Shown: in pieces, positions 8,288-15,970 of the stretch | Layout of the letters: each line of letters opens with the position of its first letter | Numbering within the stretch: position 1 is the first letter of the stretch | Source: Rhodospirillaceae bacterium UBA6219 | Lineage (GTDB): Bacteria; Pseudomonadota; Alphaproteobacteria; Rhodospirillales; Magnetospirillaceae | DNA length: 64,000 nucleotides | Direction of reading: 5' to 3' | Assembly (NCBI GenBank): GCA_002435715.1 | Contig: DISD01000103.1 | Location: forward strand, 62,001 to 126,000 | Notes under the pieces: generated by a model | The model's database searches: none | Told to the model about the DNA's origin: nothing | The model's input: the letters and a program-made list of their open reading frames with translations, nothing else | Program-made: the position numbers and the translations under genes

Positions 8288-8773
8288 TCAAATGGCGGCT
8301 AAGCGATCCAAAGGTACGCGGACACGGGTCTGCGTGCCCAAAAAATCCAGCAACAGAATGGCACGTTCGCCGTCATCAGCGCATTCGAACACCAAATCCA
8401 GGTTCGGGTGGCCGGCCAAGGTGACCTTTTGCCCGGCATTCAATCCGGTGGTGGGCGACATCAGACCGTTTTCGTCCTCACGCGCGCGCAGTGCGTCGAT
8501 GACCTGATCGCTGACCCAGTCGGGGCTTTCGCCGTGTCCGACCAAGCGCGCAACGCCACGGGTCGAGATGATCGAGCGCAGACCGTGGCTGTCCTTGGTG
8601 GGGCGGCAAAACAGATAGCGCGGGAAAAACGGGCGGATCACCGTCTGCACCCGTCGGGCATGGCGCCGTTGACGTTGATAACGCGGCAGATAGACGTCGA
8701 ATCCCTGGGCCAGCAAATGCTGTTCGGCCTTGAACTCGCCATTGGGGTGGGTCCAGACGGCGACCCAGTTCAT
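8288..8773 (-). CDS. rfaH: RfaH-like specialised NusG antiterminator
   Basis: A 161-residue NusG-family protein. The N-terminal NGN domain has WVAVWTHPNGEFKAEQHL and PFFPRYLFC. The TRGVARLVGHGESP segment parallels the RfaH segment TRGVSHFVRFG, and the C-terminal part ends AILLLDFLGTQTRVRVP, like RfaH AMLLLNLI. It should bind RNA polymerase at ops sites and suppress termination in long polysaccharide operons. ATG 8773 overlaps the regulator stop as ATGA, which decides the start. Regulator, RfaH and sugar operon are co-oriented, so it probably acts on the genes downstream. Confidence 0.85.
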   Translation of the reverse strand: MNWVAVWTHPNGEFKAEQHLLAQGFDVYLPRYQRQRRHARRVQTVIRPFFPRYLFCRPTKDSHGLRSIISTRGVARLVGHGESPDWVSDQVIDALRAREDENGLMSPTTGLNAGQKVTLAGHPNLDLVFECADDGERAILLLDFLGTQTRVRVPLDRLAAI

Positions 8774-9432
8774 GGCGTGTCCTCGTCGGCGAAGCGGCGG
8801 CGGCGCAGATGCTGCAGCATGGATGGCGTCAGGATTTGTTCGTCGCTGAAATGCTGGTGCAGGCTGTCGAAGATTTCCGGCAGCTTCCACATGGCGGTGA
8901 CGATGACGGCGTCGATGGCGGTCAGATCCTTGGGCGACTGAATGACCGCGATGCCCATGTAATCCTTTTGATTGGACCCCGGGTCGATAATGGCGACGGG
9001 TTCGATTCCGGCATTGCGGGCGCACAGCAGGGCGATATCGCTCATTTCACTGCAGCCGTAAAACACCACGCGGCGCCAGTGCTTGGTCTGGCATTGCTGG
9101 ACCAGGCTTTCATATTCCTGGCGCGCTTCGCGGAACATGCTGAGCGATTGTGACAGGAATTCCGAGGTCAGGCGGGCTTTTTCAGAGAAACCCTTGGGCG
9201 TCAGCATGTAGATGACGTTGCTGGAACGGATTTGTGACACCTTCAGCCAACCCTTGGCCACGCAACGCTTCACATAGGCGTTGACCAGGCCGACGGCGAT
9301 GCCCAGATCGCGGGCCATGGCGCGCTGGCTGGTGGTTTCATCCTGGCCGAAATTGCGCAGCAGACCCAGCATCACCGCGGTCTCCGCAGCGGCGGTTTTC
9401 TGGGCTGGCAAGTCTGGGTTTTGATCGTCCAT
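8770..9432 (-). CDS. Winged-helix transcriptional regulator with C-terminal Rossmann-like domain
   Basis: A 220-residue protein. Residues about 18-85 form a MarR-like winged helix (SQRAMARDLGIAVGLVNAYVKRCVAKGWLKV is the helix-turn-helix, followed by the wing and YMLTPKG). After a linker helix, residues about 118-190 (RVVFYGCSEMSDIALLCARN, then VAIIDP) look like a nucleotide- or sugar-nucleotide-binding Rossmann half. That suggests ligand-sensing control of the polysaccharide genes. Two inverted repeats in its own promoter point to autoregulation. It is coupled to rfaH by an ATGA overlap. Confidence 0.75.
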   Translation of the reverse strand: MDDQNPDLPAQKTAAAETAVMLGLLRNFGQDETTSQRAMARDLGIAVGLVNAYVKRCVAKGWLKVSQIRSSNVIYMLTPKGFSEKARLTSEFLSQSLSMFREARQEYESLVQQCQTKHWRRVVFYGCSEMSDIALLCARNAGIEPVAIIDPGSNQKDYMGIAVIQSPKDLTAIDAVIVTAMWKLPEIFDSLHQHFSDEQILTPSMLQHLRRRRFADEDTP

Positions 9433-9441
9433 GGCCCTAAG

Positions 9442-9470
9442 CCTATAACCCGTTCACGCCATGAACGCAA
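9442..9470 (-). promoter_or_regulatory. Probable sigma-70 promoter of the regulator-rfaH transcript
   Basis: On the minus strand TTGCGT (9470-9465) and TATAGG (9447-9442) are separated by exactly 17 bases. The -10 element ends only ten bases before ATG 9432, so the mRNA would be almost leaderless. The spacer and the edge of the -35 box coincide with one of the two inverted-repeat operators. Confidence 0.5.
9451..9467. promoter_or_regulatory. Inverted-repeat operator copy 1
   Basis: A perfect inverted repeat with arms CGTTCA and TGAACG and a five-base centre (CGCCA). It lies inside the predicted promoter of the winged-helix regulator gene, so binding there would block RNA polymerase. It is repeated 25 bases away. 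Confidence 0.6.
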
Positions 9471-9475
9471 GGGGG

Positions 9476-9492
9476 TGTTCACGCCATGAACG
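9476..9492. promoter_or_regulatory. Inverted-repeat operator copy 2
   Basis: The second copy of the GTTCA-N5-TGAAC palindrome, with the same centre CGCCA, is spaced 25 bases centre to centre from copy 1. It ends six bases before the predicted -35 box of the divergent cysD promoter, so the same protein could affect both transcripts. Confidence 0.6.
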
Positions 9493-9497
9493 CTGAC

Positions 9498-9526
9498 TTG
9501 ACGTCGTCATGTCAGGGGTGTAAAGC
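9498..9526 (+). promoter_or_regulatory. Possible sigma-70 promoter for cysD-cysNC
   Basis: TTGACG at 9498-9503, a 17-base spacer, then TAAAGC at 9521-9526. The -35 is strong and the -10 is weak. It faces the sulfate-activation genes and sits beside operator copy 2. Confidence 0.4.
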
Positions 9527-9576
9527 CAGCGACGCTGCTCGTATCTTGGGTGGTAATGCTGGGATTGTGCGACGCC

Positions 9577-10377
9577 ATGAATCATCTGGACGCCCTGGAA
9601 AACGAATCGGTCTACATCTTCCGCGAAGCCTTCAACCGCTTGGACAAGATCGCCATGCTGTGGTCCATCGGCAAGGACAGCAATGTCATGCTGTGGCTGG
9701 CGCGTAAGGCTTTCTTCGGCCATGTGCCGTTTCCGGTCCTGCATGTGGACACCAGTTACAAGATCCCGGAAATGATCGAATTCCGTGACCGCATGGCCAA
9801 GGAATGGAACCTTAATCTGGTGGTTGGCCAAAACCGTCAGGCCCTGGCGGCGGGAATGAGTCCGGACCAGGGCCGGGTCAATTGCTGCTCGGCGTTGAAG
9901 ACCGAAGGTCTGAAGGATTTGGTGGCCCAGGGTGGCTATACGGGGATTTTCGCTGGCATCCGTCGTGACGAGGAAGGGACGCGGGCCAAGGAACGGGTGT
10001 TCAGCCCGCGCAACGAATCGGCGGAATGGGATTTCAAGGACCAGCCGCCGGAATTCTGGAACCAGTACAAGACTGATTTCGCCCCGGGCACCCATCTGCG
10101 TATCCACCCGTTGCTGGCTTGGACCGAATTGGATGTGTGGCGCTATATCCAGCGCGAGAACATCCCCATGGTCAGCCTGTATTACGCCAAGAACGGCAAG
10201 CGCTACCGTTCACTGGGTTGCGCACCCTGCACAGGGTCCATCGACAGCCAGGCGGCCAATGTCGCCGAAATCATCGCCGAACTGGAAAGCACCAATACCT
10301 CGGAACGGGCCGGCCGTGCCCAGGACAAGGAATCCGAGGACGCTTTCGAACGCCTGCGGGCCCAAGGCTATATGTAA
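9577..10377 (+). CDS. cysD: Sulfate adenylyltransferase subunit 2 (CysD/NodP-like)
   Basis: The ATP-sulfurylase catalytic subunit, which makes adenosine 5'-phosphosulfate from ATP and sulfate with CysN. At 266 residues it is shorter than E. coli CysD (302). The PP-loop variant SIGKDSNVM is at residues 30-38, followed by [12 protein letters not shown]. The C-terminal region has [21 protein letters not shown] and TSERAGR, all CysD landmarks. ATG 9577 fits the family N-terminus. It is followed 14 bases later by cysNC. No PAPS reductase gene is adjacent, so the product may feed sulfation, as with NodPQ, rather than cysteine synthesis. Confidence 0.9.
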   Translation: MNHLDALENESVYIFREAFNRLDKIAMLWSIGKDSNVMLWLARKAFFGHVPFPVLHVDTSYKIPEMIEFRDRMAKEWNLNLVVGQNRQALAAGMSPDQGRVNCCSALKTEGLKDLVAQGGYTGIFAGIRRDEEGTRAKERVFSPRNESAEWDFKDQPPEFWNQYKTDFAPGTHLRIHPLLAWTELDVWRYIQRENIPMVSLYYAKNGKRYRSLGCAPCTGSIDSQAANVAEIIAELESTNTSERAGRAQDKESEDAFERLRAQGYM

Positions 10378-10391
10378 GGGAAGACGGTGTG

Positions 10392-12248
10392 ATGGAAGCG
10401 AATCGTTCCCCCTTGAAGATCGTCATCGTCGGCCATGTGGACCACGGCAAGTCCACCTTGGTGGGGCGTATCCTGCACGAAACCAAGGCCCTGCCCGACG
10501 GCAAGGTGGATTATCTGAAGGCGGTCTGCGAACGTCGCGGCATGCCCTTCGAATGGGCTTTCGTCATGGATGCGTTGCAGGCGGAACGCGACCAGGGCAT
10601 CACCATCGACACCGCGCAAATCCGCTTCAAAACCGATTTGCGCCCCTATGTCATCATCGATGCGCCCGGGCACAAGGAATTCCTGAAGAATATGGTATCG
10701 GGCGCCGCTGCCGCCGAAGCCGCCGTCTTGGTGGTCGATGCCCAGGAAGGTGTGCGCGAACAATCGCGCCGCCATGGCTATCTGCTGCATCTTTTGGGCC
10801 TGACCCAGGTGATGGTGGCCATCAACAAGATGGATCTGGTCGGCTATGACCAGGACCGCTATCAGCAGGTCGCTGCCGAAATCACCGATTATCTGGGCTC
10901 GCTGGGGATCACCCCGGCCTTCATCGTCCCGGTATCCGGACGTCAGGGCGATTGCATCGCCGCGGCTTCTGCGGCCATGCCGTGGTACCAAGGTCCGACT
11001 TTGGTGGAAGGGCTGGATCGTTTCACCGCCAGCCAGCCGCCGGTGGGCCAGCCCCTGCGCCTTCCGGTGCAAGACGTCTATAAGTTCGACGCCCGCCGTA
11101 TCGTCGCCGGACGGATCGAGACCGGCCGTCTGCAGGTGGGTGATAGCTTGGTATTTTCGCCCTCGGGCAAGTCGGCACGGGTCTCGGGGATCGAAAGCTG
11201 GCCCAGTCGCGACGTGCAATCCGCCGAAGCCGGTCAATCGGTCGGCATCACCCTGGACGAACATATTTTCGTCGAGCGCGGCGACGTGGCCCATCTGGCC
11301 AGCCAGCCGCCCCACGTGGTGAACCGCTTTCGAGCCCATGTGTTTTGGTTGGGACGTCAGCCCTTGCTGGCCGGCAATCAGTACAAGCTGAAGATCAATA
11401 CCGGATCGCATCAAGTGCGGGTCGAAACCATCGAACGCATCGTCGATGTGGAGACCTTGTCCAACCATCAGGCCGCGCAGGTCGAACGCAACGGTGTGGC
11501 GGAAGTGATCTTGCGCAGCCGTACCCCGATCCCACTCGACGCTTTCGCCGACAACCAATTGACCGGCCGCTTCGTGCTGGTGGACGGCTTCGACACCGCC
11601 GGCGGCGGCGTCATCAGCCGTGACGGGCTGGCGGCGGCGCGTTCGGCTCCGCGTTCCACCAACATCACCGAAGTCAGCCACACCGCATCCATGCAGACCC
11701 GCTGGCAGATGAATGGCCACAAGGGTGGGGTGATCTGGTTGACCGGACTGTCCGGGGCCGGCAAATCCACCATTGCCATGGAATTGGAACGGCGCTTGGT
11801 GCGCAAGGGCTGGCAGGCTTTCGTGCTGGATGGCGACAATGTGCGCGCCGGGCTGTGTTCGGATTTGGGCTTTGCCCCCGACGATCGTCGGGAAAACATC
11901 CGCCGTGTCGGCGAAGTGGCGCATCTGCTGACCCAAGCCGGGCTGATCGCCATCACCGCCTTTATCTCGCCCTATCGCGAAGACCGCGAAAACGTCCGTG
12001 CCATGGGACCGGACGTGTTCCACGAAGTCTTCGTCCAGGCCCCCTTGTCCACCTGTGAACAGCGTGATCCCAAGGGGCTTTACCGCAAGGCCCGGGCCGG
12101 CGAAATCCCCGATTTCACCGGCATCCATGCCCCCTATGAAGACCCCCGAGCCCCCGAACTGATCATCGACACCGATACCATGTCGGTGGATGAAGCCGCC
12201 GAAGCGATCTTCGGTTACGTGGTCGAATGCTTCCAGATCAAGGCTTAG
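10392..12248 (+). CDS. cysNC: Bifunctional sulfate adenylyltransferase subunit 1 / APS kinase (CysNC, NodQ-like)
   Basis: A 618-residue fusion. The N-terminal GTPase (CysN) has G1 GHVDHGKS at 14-21, DAPGHKEF, and NKMD; EF-Tu-like beta-barrel domains follow. From about residue 440 an APS kinase domain (CysC) carries the P-loop GLSGAGKS at 452-459 and the DGDNVRAGL block. Together with CysD it converts sulfate to PAPS, the universal sulfate donor. ATG 10392 replaces a longer frame that would run into cysD. The 3' end overlaps the convergent membrane-protein gene by 11 bases. Confidence 0.93.
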   Translation: MEANRSPLKIVIVGHVDHGKSTLVGRILHETKALPDGKVDYLKAVCERRGMPFEWAFVMDALQAERDQGITIDTAQIRFKTDLRPYVIIDAPGHKEFLKNMVSGAAAAEAAVLVVDAQEGVREQSRRHGYLLHLLGLTQVMVAINKMDLVGYDQDRYQQVAAEITDYLGSLGITPAFIVPVSGRQGDCIAAASAAMPWYQGPTLVEGLDRFTASQPPVGQPLRLPVQDVYKFDARRIVAGRIETGRLQVGDSLVFSPSGKSARVSGIESWPSRDVQSAEAGQSVGITLDEHIFVERGDVAHLASQPPHVVNRFRAHVFWLGRQPLLAGNQYKLKINTGSHQVRVETIERIVDVETLSNHQAAQVERNGVAEVILRSRTPIPLDAFADNQLTGRFVLVDGFDTAGGGVISRDGLAAARSAPRSTNITEVSHTASMQTRWQMNGHKGGVIWLTGLSGAGKSTIAMELERRLVRKGWQAFVLDGDNVRAGLCSDLGFAPDDRRENIRRVGEVAHLLTQAGLIAITAFISPYREDRENVRAMGPDVFHEVFVQAPLSTCEQRDPKGLYRKARAGEIPDFTGIHAPYEDPRAPELIIDTDTMSVDEAAEAIFGYVVECFQIKA

Positions 12249-14205
12249 AGGTCTTGGCCGCACAGCGGCCCAGTTGAGCATCGGGTCGTTTGGGAATGAC
12301 GAAGATGGCTTCCATCAAGCCGGGCCCCGTGTAGCGGATGACCCGGTCGACCCAGGGTTGGTGTTCGATATCGGCCATCTCGGTTTCGTATTTGCGCCAG
12401 GCTTCCGAATAATAGCGTTGGTACAAAAGCGAGCTCGAGCGACTGAGATACAGGTTGGGATAGCCAAGCTGCGCCACCAGATCCCCCAGATTGGCGCTGC
12501 GGGCGATGCGGTTTTGGACATCCGGGGTCCAAAAATCCCGGTCGCAAAACAGGCTGCCGCCGATGAAGTTGCGCAGGCCGATGCCCGGCTCGTAGTGGAA
12601 ATACAGGATTTGATGGGCCGCGATGTTGGATCCCTGTTGATCGCCGATGGCAAGGATGCGTTGGGCAATCTGATAATCCGGGTTTTTCTGCTGATACAAG
12701 TCACGCGTGGCGGTGATCAAATTCAGCGGGTTCATTGCGGTGAACGGGATCGATTGGCGTTTGATGACCAAAAGCGAAGCCATACCGGCCACGGCGCAAA
12801 CCACGAATGCGGGTAATAACCGGCGCGGCAGCTTGATGTTGTACATGTCGGCGAGATGCGCAACGGCAAAAGCCGGGTACCAAGCTATCAAATGCAAGGC
12901 CAATAAGGTGGTTTTACTGTAATCAGAAGAGCTGCGATACTGGGTCACATATTGCAGGACCTGCGGTAGGGCGGCGATCCCCAGCGGGATCGCCAACCAC
13001 CCCAGACGGGTGGCAGAGCGTCTTTGCTTCCAACTTGCCACCAGCAAAATCGGGGCCGCCAGCAGGTACAGATTGCGGAAACTCAGGCCCCATCGCGACA
13101 TGGCGCCGCCGGTGGTCAGCCCCAGGTCGTTCAAGCTGCCCATGATCAGGCTTGGGCTGCTTTCAAGGGCGACATCCAGCAATTTCTGGCCGGGGTAGTA
13201 AAGGCTGGGTGGATCAATGAAACAGCTGACTTCCCGGGCCGAGAACAACAGCAACAGGCAGCCCATGATGAACCAAGGGTGCAGCGACCAATCCCGGTTT
13301 GCCCGGCCGTTGGCAAGATAGCCGACCAGGAAAATCAGACCGGCATAGAACGCCCCGTAATGGCGGCCGAAAACCAGGAAAAGCGAGGTGGCCGCACACC
13401 ACAGCGTCACTGTCCGAACGTCCTTGCCCCTGGCCAGGATCGCCAGCAACAAGGCGCCGGACAAATACAGAAAGGCATCCCCCCAGTTGCGTGCCAAAGT
13501 GCTGCGGTACAGGAAGTCCGTGCCCAAAAGGCCGACCACCATGACAGAGAAGACCAGCAATCCCAGGCGCGAGGTGGACAGGCTGCGGATCAGCACCGCC
13601 ATAGACAGCAGGGCCGCCAGAACCGAGCCGGCGCTGTAGACATGCCAGGCCGAGCCCAAGCCCAGTCCCTTGCCAAAGGCGACCAAACCCATCAAATCCA
13701 TATTGTAGAAGATACTGGCCATGTAGCCATCGCCGATGGACATGTCGGCGATTTCAGCAAAGCGTCCCAGCTGGAACGAGCCCTCGATGTAAAGCGGGTA
13801 CCAGCCGTGATGCGACGACATGTTGGCCGACGGTTCCAGCTGGACGATATGCATGACCCACAAGACGCCGGCAAGGATGGCGAAGGTTGACCAAGCCCAG
13901 CCGGCATGTCCGATGGGGAAAGCCGGCAAGGGCGGAAGCAGGCGACGAAACAGCCATGCCACACCGATTGCGATCAGCAGCACACAAGGGACGTAAAAGT
14001 CCAAGGGAAGCCGAAGGGCGCGGAAAGCGAAAAGCAGCAGAGCGGCGCTGCCCGACAGCACGATCATGCCGAAGGCGCCAGCTTCTACCCAAGGCAGGCG
14101 TGACAGACGACCCAAAAAGGTAGCGATCAGCGCGATGGTGACGACACAGAACAAGATCGCCCGTTGGTCGGTGCCCAGAAGCAGCAGGTCAAGGGTTGAA
14201 AGCAT
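12238..14205 (-). CDS. Large polytopic membrane protein, paralogue of 49266-51161
   Basis: A 655-residue protein of unknown family with roughly a dozen hydrophobic helices over residues 1-480 and a soluble C-terminal part of about 150 residues. It shares ordered motifs with the protein at 49266-51161: W(Y/T)PLY after a PS-rich loop, NWGD, FLVF(G/S)R followed by GA.YA, and C-terminal YFH(Y/H)EPG, then L(A/G)xLG(Y/W)PNLY. The architecture resembles GT-C glycosyltransferases or O-antigen enzymes, but no family was recognised. It is convergent with cysNC and upstream of nothing obviously co-transcribed. Confidence 0.7.
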   Translation of the reverse strand: MLSTLDLLLLGTDQRAILFCVVTIALIATFLGRLSRLPWVEAGAFGMIVLSGSAALLLFAFRALRLPLDFYVPCVLLIAIGVAWLFRRLLPPLPAFPIGHAGWAWSTFAILAGVLWVMHIVQLEPSANMSSHHGWYPLYIEGSFQLGRFAEIADMSIGDGYMASIFYNMDLMGLVAFGKGLGLGSAWHVYSAGSVLAALLSMAVLIRSLSTSRLGLLVFSVMVVGLLGTDFLYRSTLARNWGDAFLYLSGALLLAILARGKDVRTVTLWCAATSLFLVFGRHYGAFYAGLIFLVGYLANGRANRDWSLHPWFIMGCLLLLFSAREVSCFIDPPSLYYPGQKLLDVALESSPSLIMGSLNDLGLTTGGAMSRWGLSFRNLYLLAAPILLVASWKQRRSATRLGWLAIPLGIAALPQVLQYVTQYRSSSDYSKTTLLALHLIAWYPAFAVAHLADMYNIKLPRRLLPAFVVCAVAGMASLLVIKRQSIPFTAMNPLNLITATRDLYQQKNPDYQIAQRILAIGDQQGSNIAAHQILYFHYEPGIGLRNFIGGSLFCDRDFWTPDVQNRIARSANLGDLVAQLGYPNLYLSRSSSLLYQRYYSEAWRKYETEMADIEHQPWVDRVIRYTGPGLMEAIFVIPKRPDAQLGRCAAKTSKP

Positions 14206-14225
14206 GCTTTCCCTGGAATACGGGT

Positions 14226-14471
14226 TTACGCGAGCGTGAACGATAGGGGCCAGTTTTTCGCTGCATGAGCCGTCAGCAGCCCCGCAATGTCAACCTTGTC
14301 GTTGGCATTTTGGGGCCGGCGGTCCAAGCAATGAAACCAAGCAGGAAGGAAAGGGGCTTCCAATTGGGCCGCCAGTTCGATGTGATGACCGTTGATTTTG
14401 GTCTGATATCCACCGAAGAACACACGGTTGCAGCCCTTCTCTAGCGCCAGCATCAAGGTAATGTGCCTCAG
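14226..14471 (-). pseudogene. Possible remnant of an N-acetyltransferase-like gene
   Basis: This fills most of the gap between two membrane-protein genes. The frame is open from an upstream stop at 14472 to the stop at 14226. The stretch ALEKGCNRVFFGGYQTKI resembles the core helix-strand of GNAT-type acyltransferases found in polysaccharide loci, but no complete domain or convincing start and Shine-Dalgarno is present. Nothing recognisable lies between 14475 and 14591. It is either a decayed gene end or a chance frame. Confidence 0.3.
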
Positions 14472-14591
14472 TCAATCCCGTCCCCGTGTCCGTCCCATGG
14501 CTTTGGTCCTATCGACTGTTTTCAGTCTTGGGGTCGCCATGGCGATGGTATCGAATTCGTCACGGGTCACGGTGGTCCCACATCAGTCCCC

Positions 14592-15803
14592 TCAGCGCAG
14601 AATGGCCCCTTCGACCCAAAGCTGCAAGTTGGCCGGCAAGGTGAAGTACATGCCAAATGCAACGAACTCGATCGTGGTGGCGATGCCCAGTATGCGCCAG
14701 ACCAAGCTGTCGGCCAGACGTTTGCGCAAGACCGGTCGATGGCGTCCGATCAATCCGTCAGCCACTTGGTGCAGACTGATGCCGATACCGTGGTAAAGCC
14801 CATAAAACAACCACTGCAGGGTGTCGCCATGCCAAATCCCCATCAGGAAGAAGGTGACAAACAGGGCCAGGGATTGGCAAAAGATCGGATAAGGGCGCCA
14901 TCCCAGCTTGGTGAAAAAGCTCATCAGCGGGAAGAAAATGAAGTCGCGAAAGCAATTGGTCACGCTGATGTGCCAGCGGGTCCAGAATTCCCGGATATTG
15001 CGGGCCATGAAGGGGTAGTTGAAGTTTTCCGGGACGCGGATCCCCACCAACTTGGCGCTGGTTATGGCGATGTCGCAATAACCCGAAAAATCCAGATAGA
15101 AATACGCGATGTGGGCGTTCAGGGCGATGATCCCCGACAGAGTGTCATTTTGGCCTGCCGTCATCATCGCTTCCGGCCCCCAATACAGGGCCAGATTTGC
15201 CAGGATTTGGATCTTGATGACACCGACACACATTCTGATCAGGTCATCAATGCCGAAACGCGGGCGTTGTTCCACGGGGCTGCGCAAGTCGTCCTTGAAC
15301 GGGACGTAACGTCCGACAGGTCCGGCGACCAGACTGGGAAAGAACAGCAAAAAGGCGATGATTTCACGCCATCTAAGATCGGCATTTGGCGTGTTCTTGC
15401 AATAAGACAAGAAAATCACGCTTTTAAAGGTCATATAGGATAGGCCGATCCACTCGGTGATGCCCAGACTGGCAATCAAAGTTTGCCCCAAGATGGGAAG
15501 GGGCAGCGCATATTTGACCATCAGCAGCAAGGCAACGACAGCGGCGAGAGCGAGGGTATAAACTTTCCCGCGGCGGACAAGTACGGTCGTGGCTAGAATC
15601 CTGCCGGCCATTCCGACGCAAAGACCATAGACCAAGGCGATGACGACAAACTTCCAGGAACTGGCGAACACCAGGATGAAGGCGATGTTGAAGCCATTGA
15701 TCAGCCAGGCGCGTTCAAGCTTTAGGCGGTCCACTAGAGTGGTCAGTCCGCCGCCGATGGCGGTGAAGATGTAATAAAGCAGCGACAGGAAGGTGGCGCT
15801 CAT
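14592..15803 (-). CDS. MBOAT O-acyltransferase, DltB-like
   Basis: A membrane-bound O-acyltransferase of 403 residues, close to DltB in length (about 400) and shorter than AlgI-type proteins (about 500). Landmarks are YLDFSGYCDIAI (236-247), FWTRWHIS (273-280), FRDFIFFPL and the catalytic-histidine block MGIWHG (321-326, His325) followed by FYGLYHG, which reads like DltB. It would move an acyl or aminoacyl group from a carrier protein on the cytoplasmic side to an acceptor across the membrane. It is third in the minus-strand set after the partner protein and the 43-residue peptide. A matching carrier protein and adenylation enzyme are encoded divergently. Confidence 0.82.
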   Translation of the reverse strand: MSATFLSLLYYIFTAIGGGLTTLVDRLKLERAWLINGFNIAFILVFASSWKFVVIALVYGLCVGMAGRILATTVLVRRGKVYTLALAAVVALLLMVKYALPLPILGQTLIASLGITEWIGLSYMTFKSVIFLSYCKNTPNADLRWREIIAFLLFFPSLVAGPVGRYVPFKDDLRSPVEQRPRFGIDDLIRMCVGVIKIQILANLALYWGPEAMMTAGQNDTLSGIIALNAHIAYFYLDFSGYCDIAITSAKLVGIRVPENFNYPFMARNIREFWTRWHISVTNCFRDFIFFPLMSFFTKLGWRPYPIFCQSLALFVTFFLMGIWHGDTLQWLFYGLYHGIGISLHQVADGLIGRHRPVLRKRLADSLVWRILGIATTIEFVAFGMYFTLPANLQLWVEGAILR

Positions 15804-15838
15804 GATCTGGTCCGTTGGGTGGCGTCACGCAAAATCAT

Positions 15839-15970
15839 TCAAAACTGCCCATAGACGACGGACCAAGTCTGCGACTTGTACAGTTGCAGGATGCCCTTGT
15901 TCATGATCAGGGTGACAGCCGTATAAGTCAGCGCCCCGGCCAGGAACCATTTCAGCAATGTCCGGTTCAT
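15839..15970 (-). CDS. DltX-like 43-residue membrane microprotein
   Basis: A 43-residue peptide with one hydrophobic helix (about residues 8-23). It ends W-S-V-V-Y-G-Q-F, with Tyr40 and Phe43. DltX peptides end in an FxYxxF motif whose tyrosine is described as an acyl relay between DltB and DltD; here the first aromatic is replaced by valine. The ATG overlaps the partner-gene stop as ATGA, so translation is coupled, and the MBOAT gene follows 35 bases later. A longer upstream frame is rejected because it would lie inside the preceding gene. The DltX role is inferred from size, topology, motif and position. Confidence 0.65.
   Translation of the reverse strand: MNRTLLKWFLAGALTYTAVTLIMNKGILQLYKSQTWSVVYGQF

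Noticed and set aside
8774..9025. N-terminal extension of the RfaH-like gene
   Set aside because: The extension is Arg/His-rich shadow of the regulator gene; the ATGA overlap at 8773 and NusG homology fix the start.
10368..12281. A 637-residue open frame on the minus strand
   Set aside because: Antisense to cysNC, which has intact GTPase and APS kinase motifs. The antisense product is His/Gln-rich without family features.
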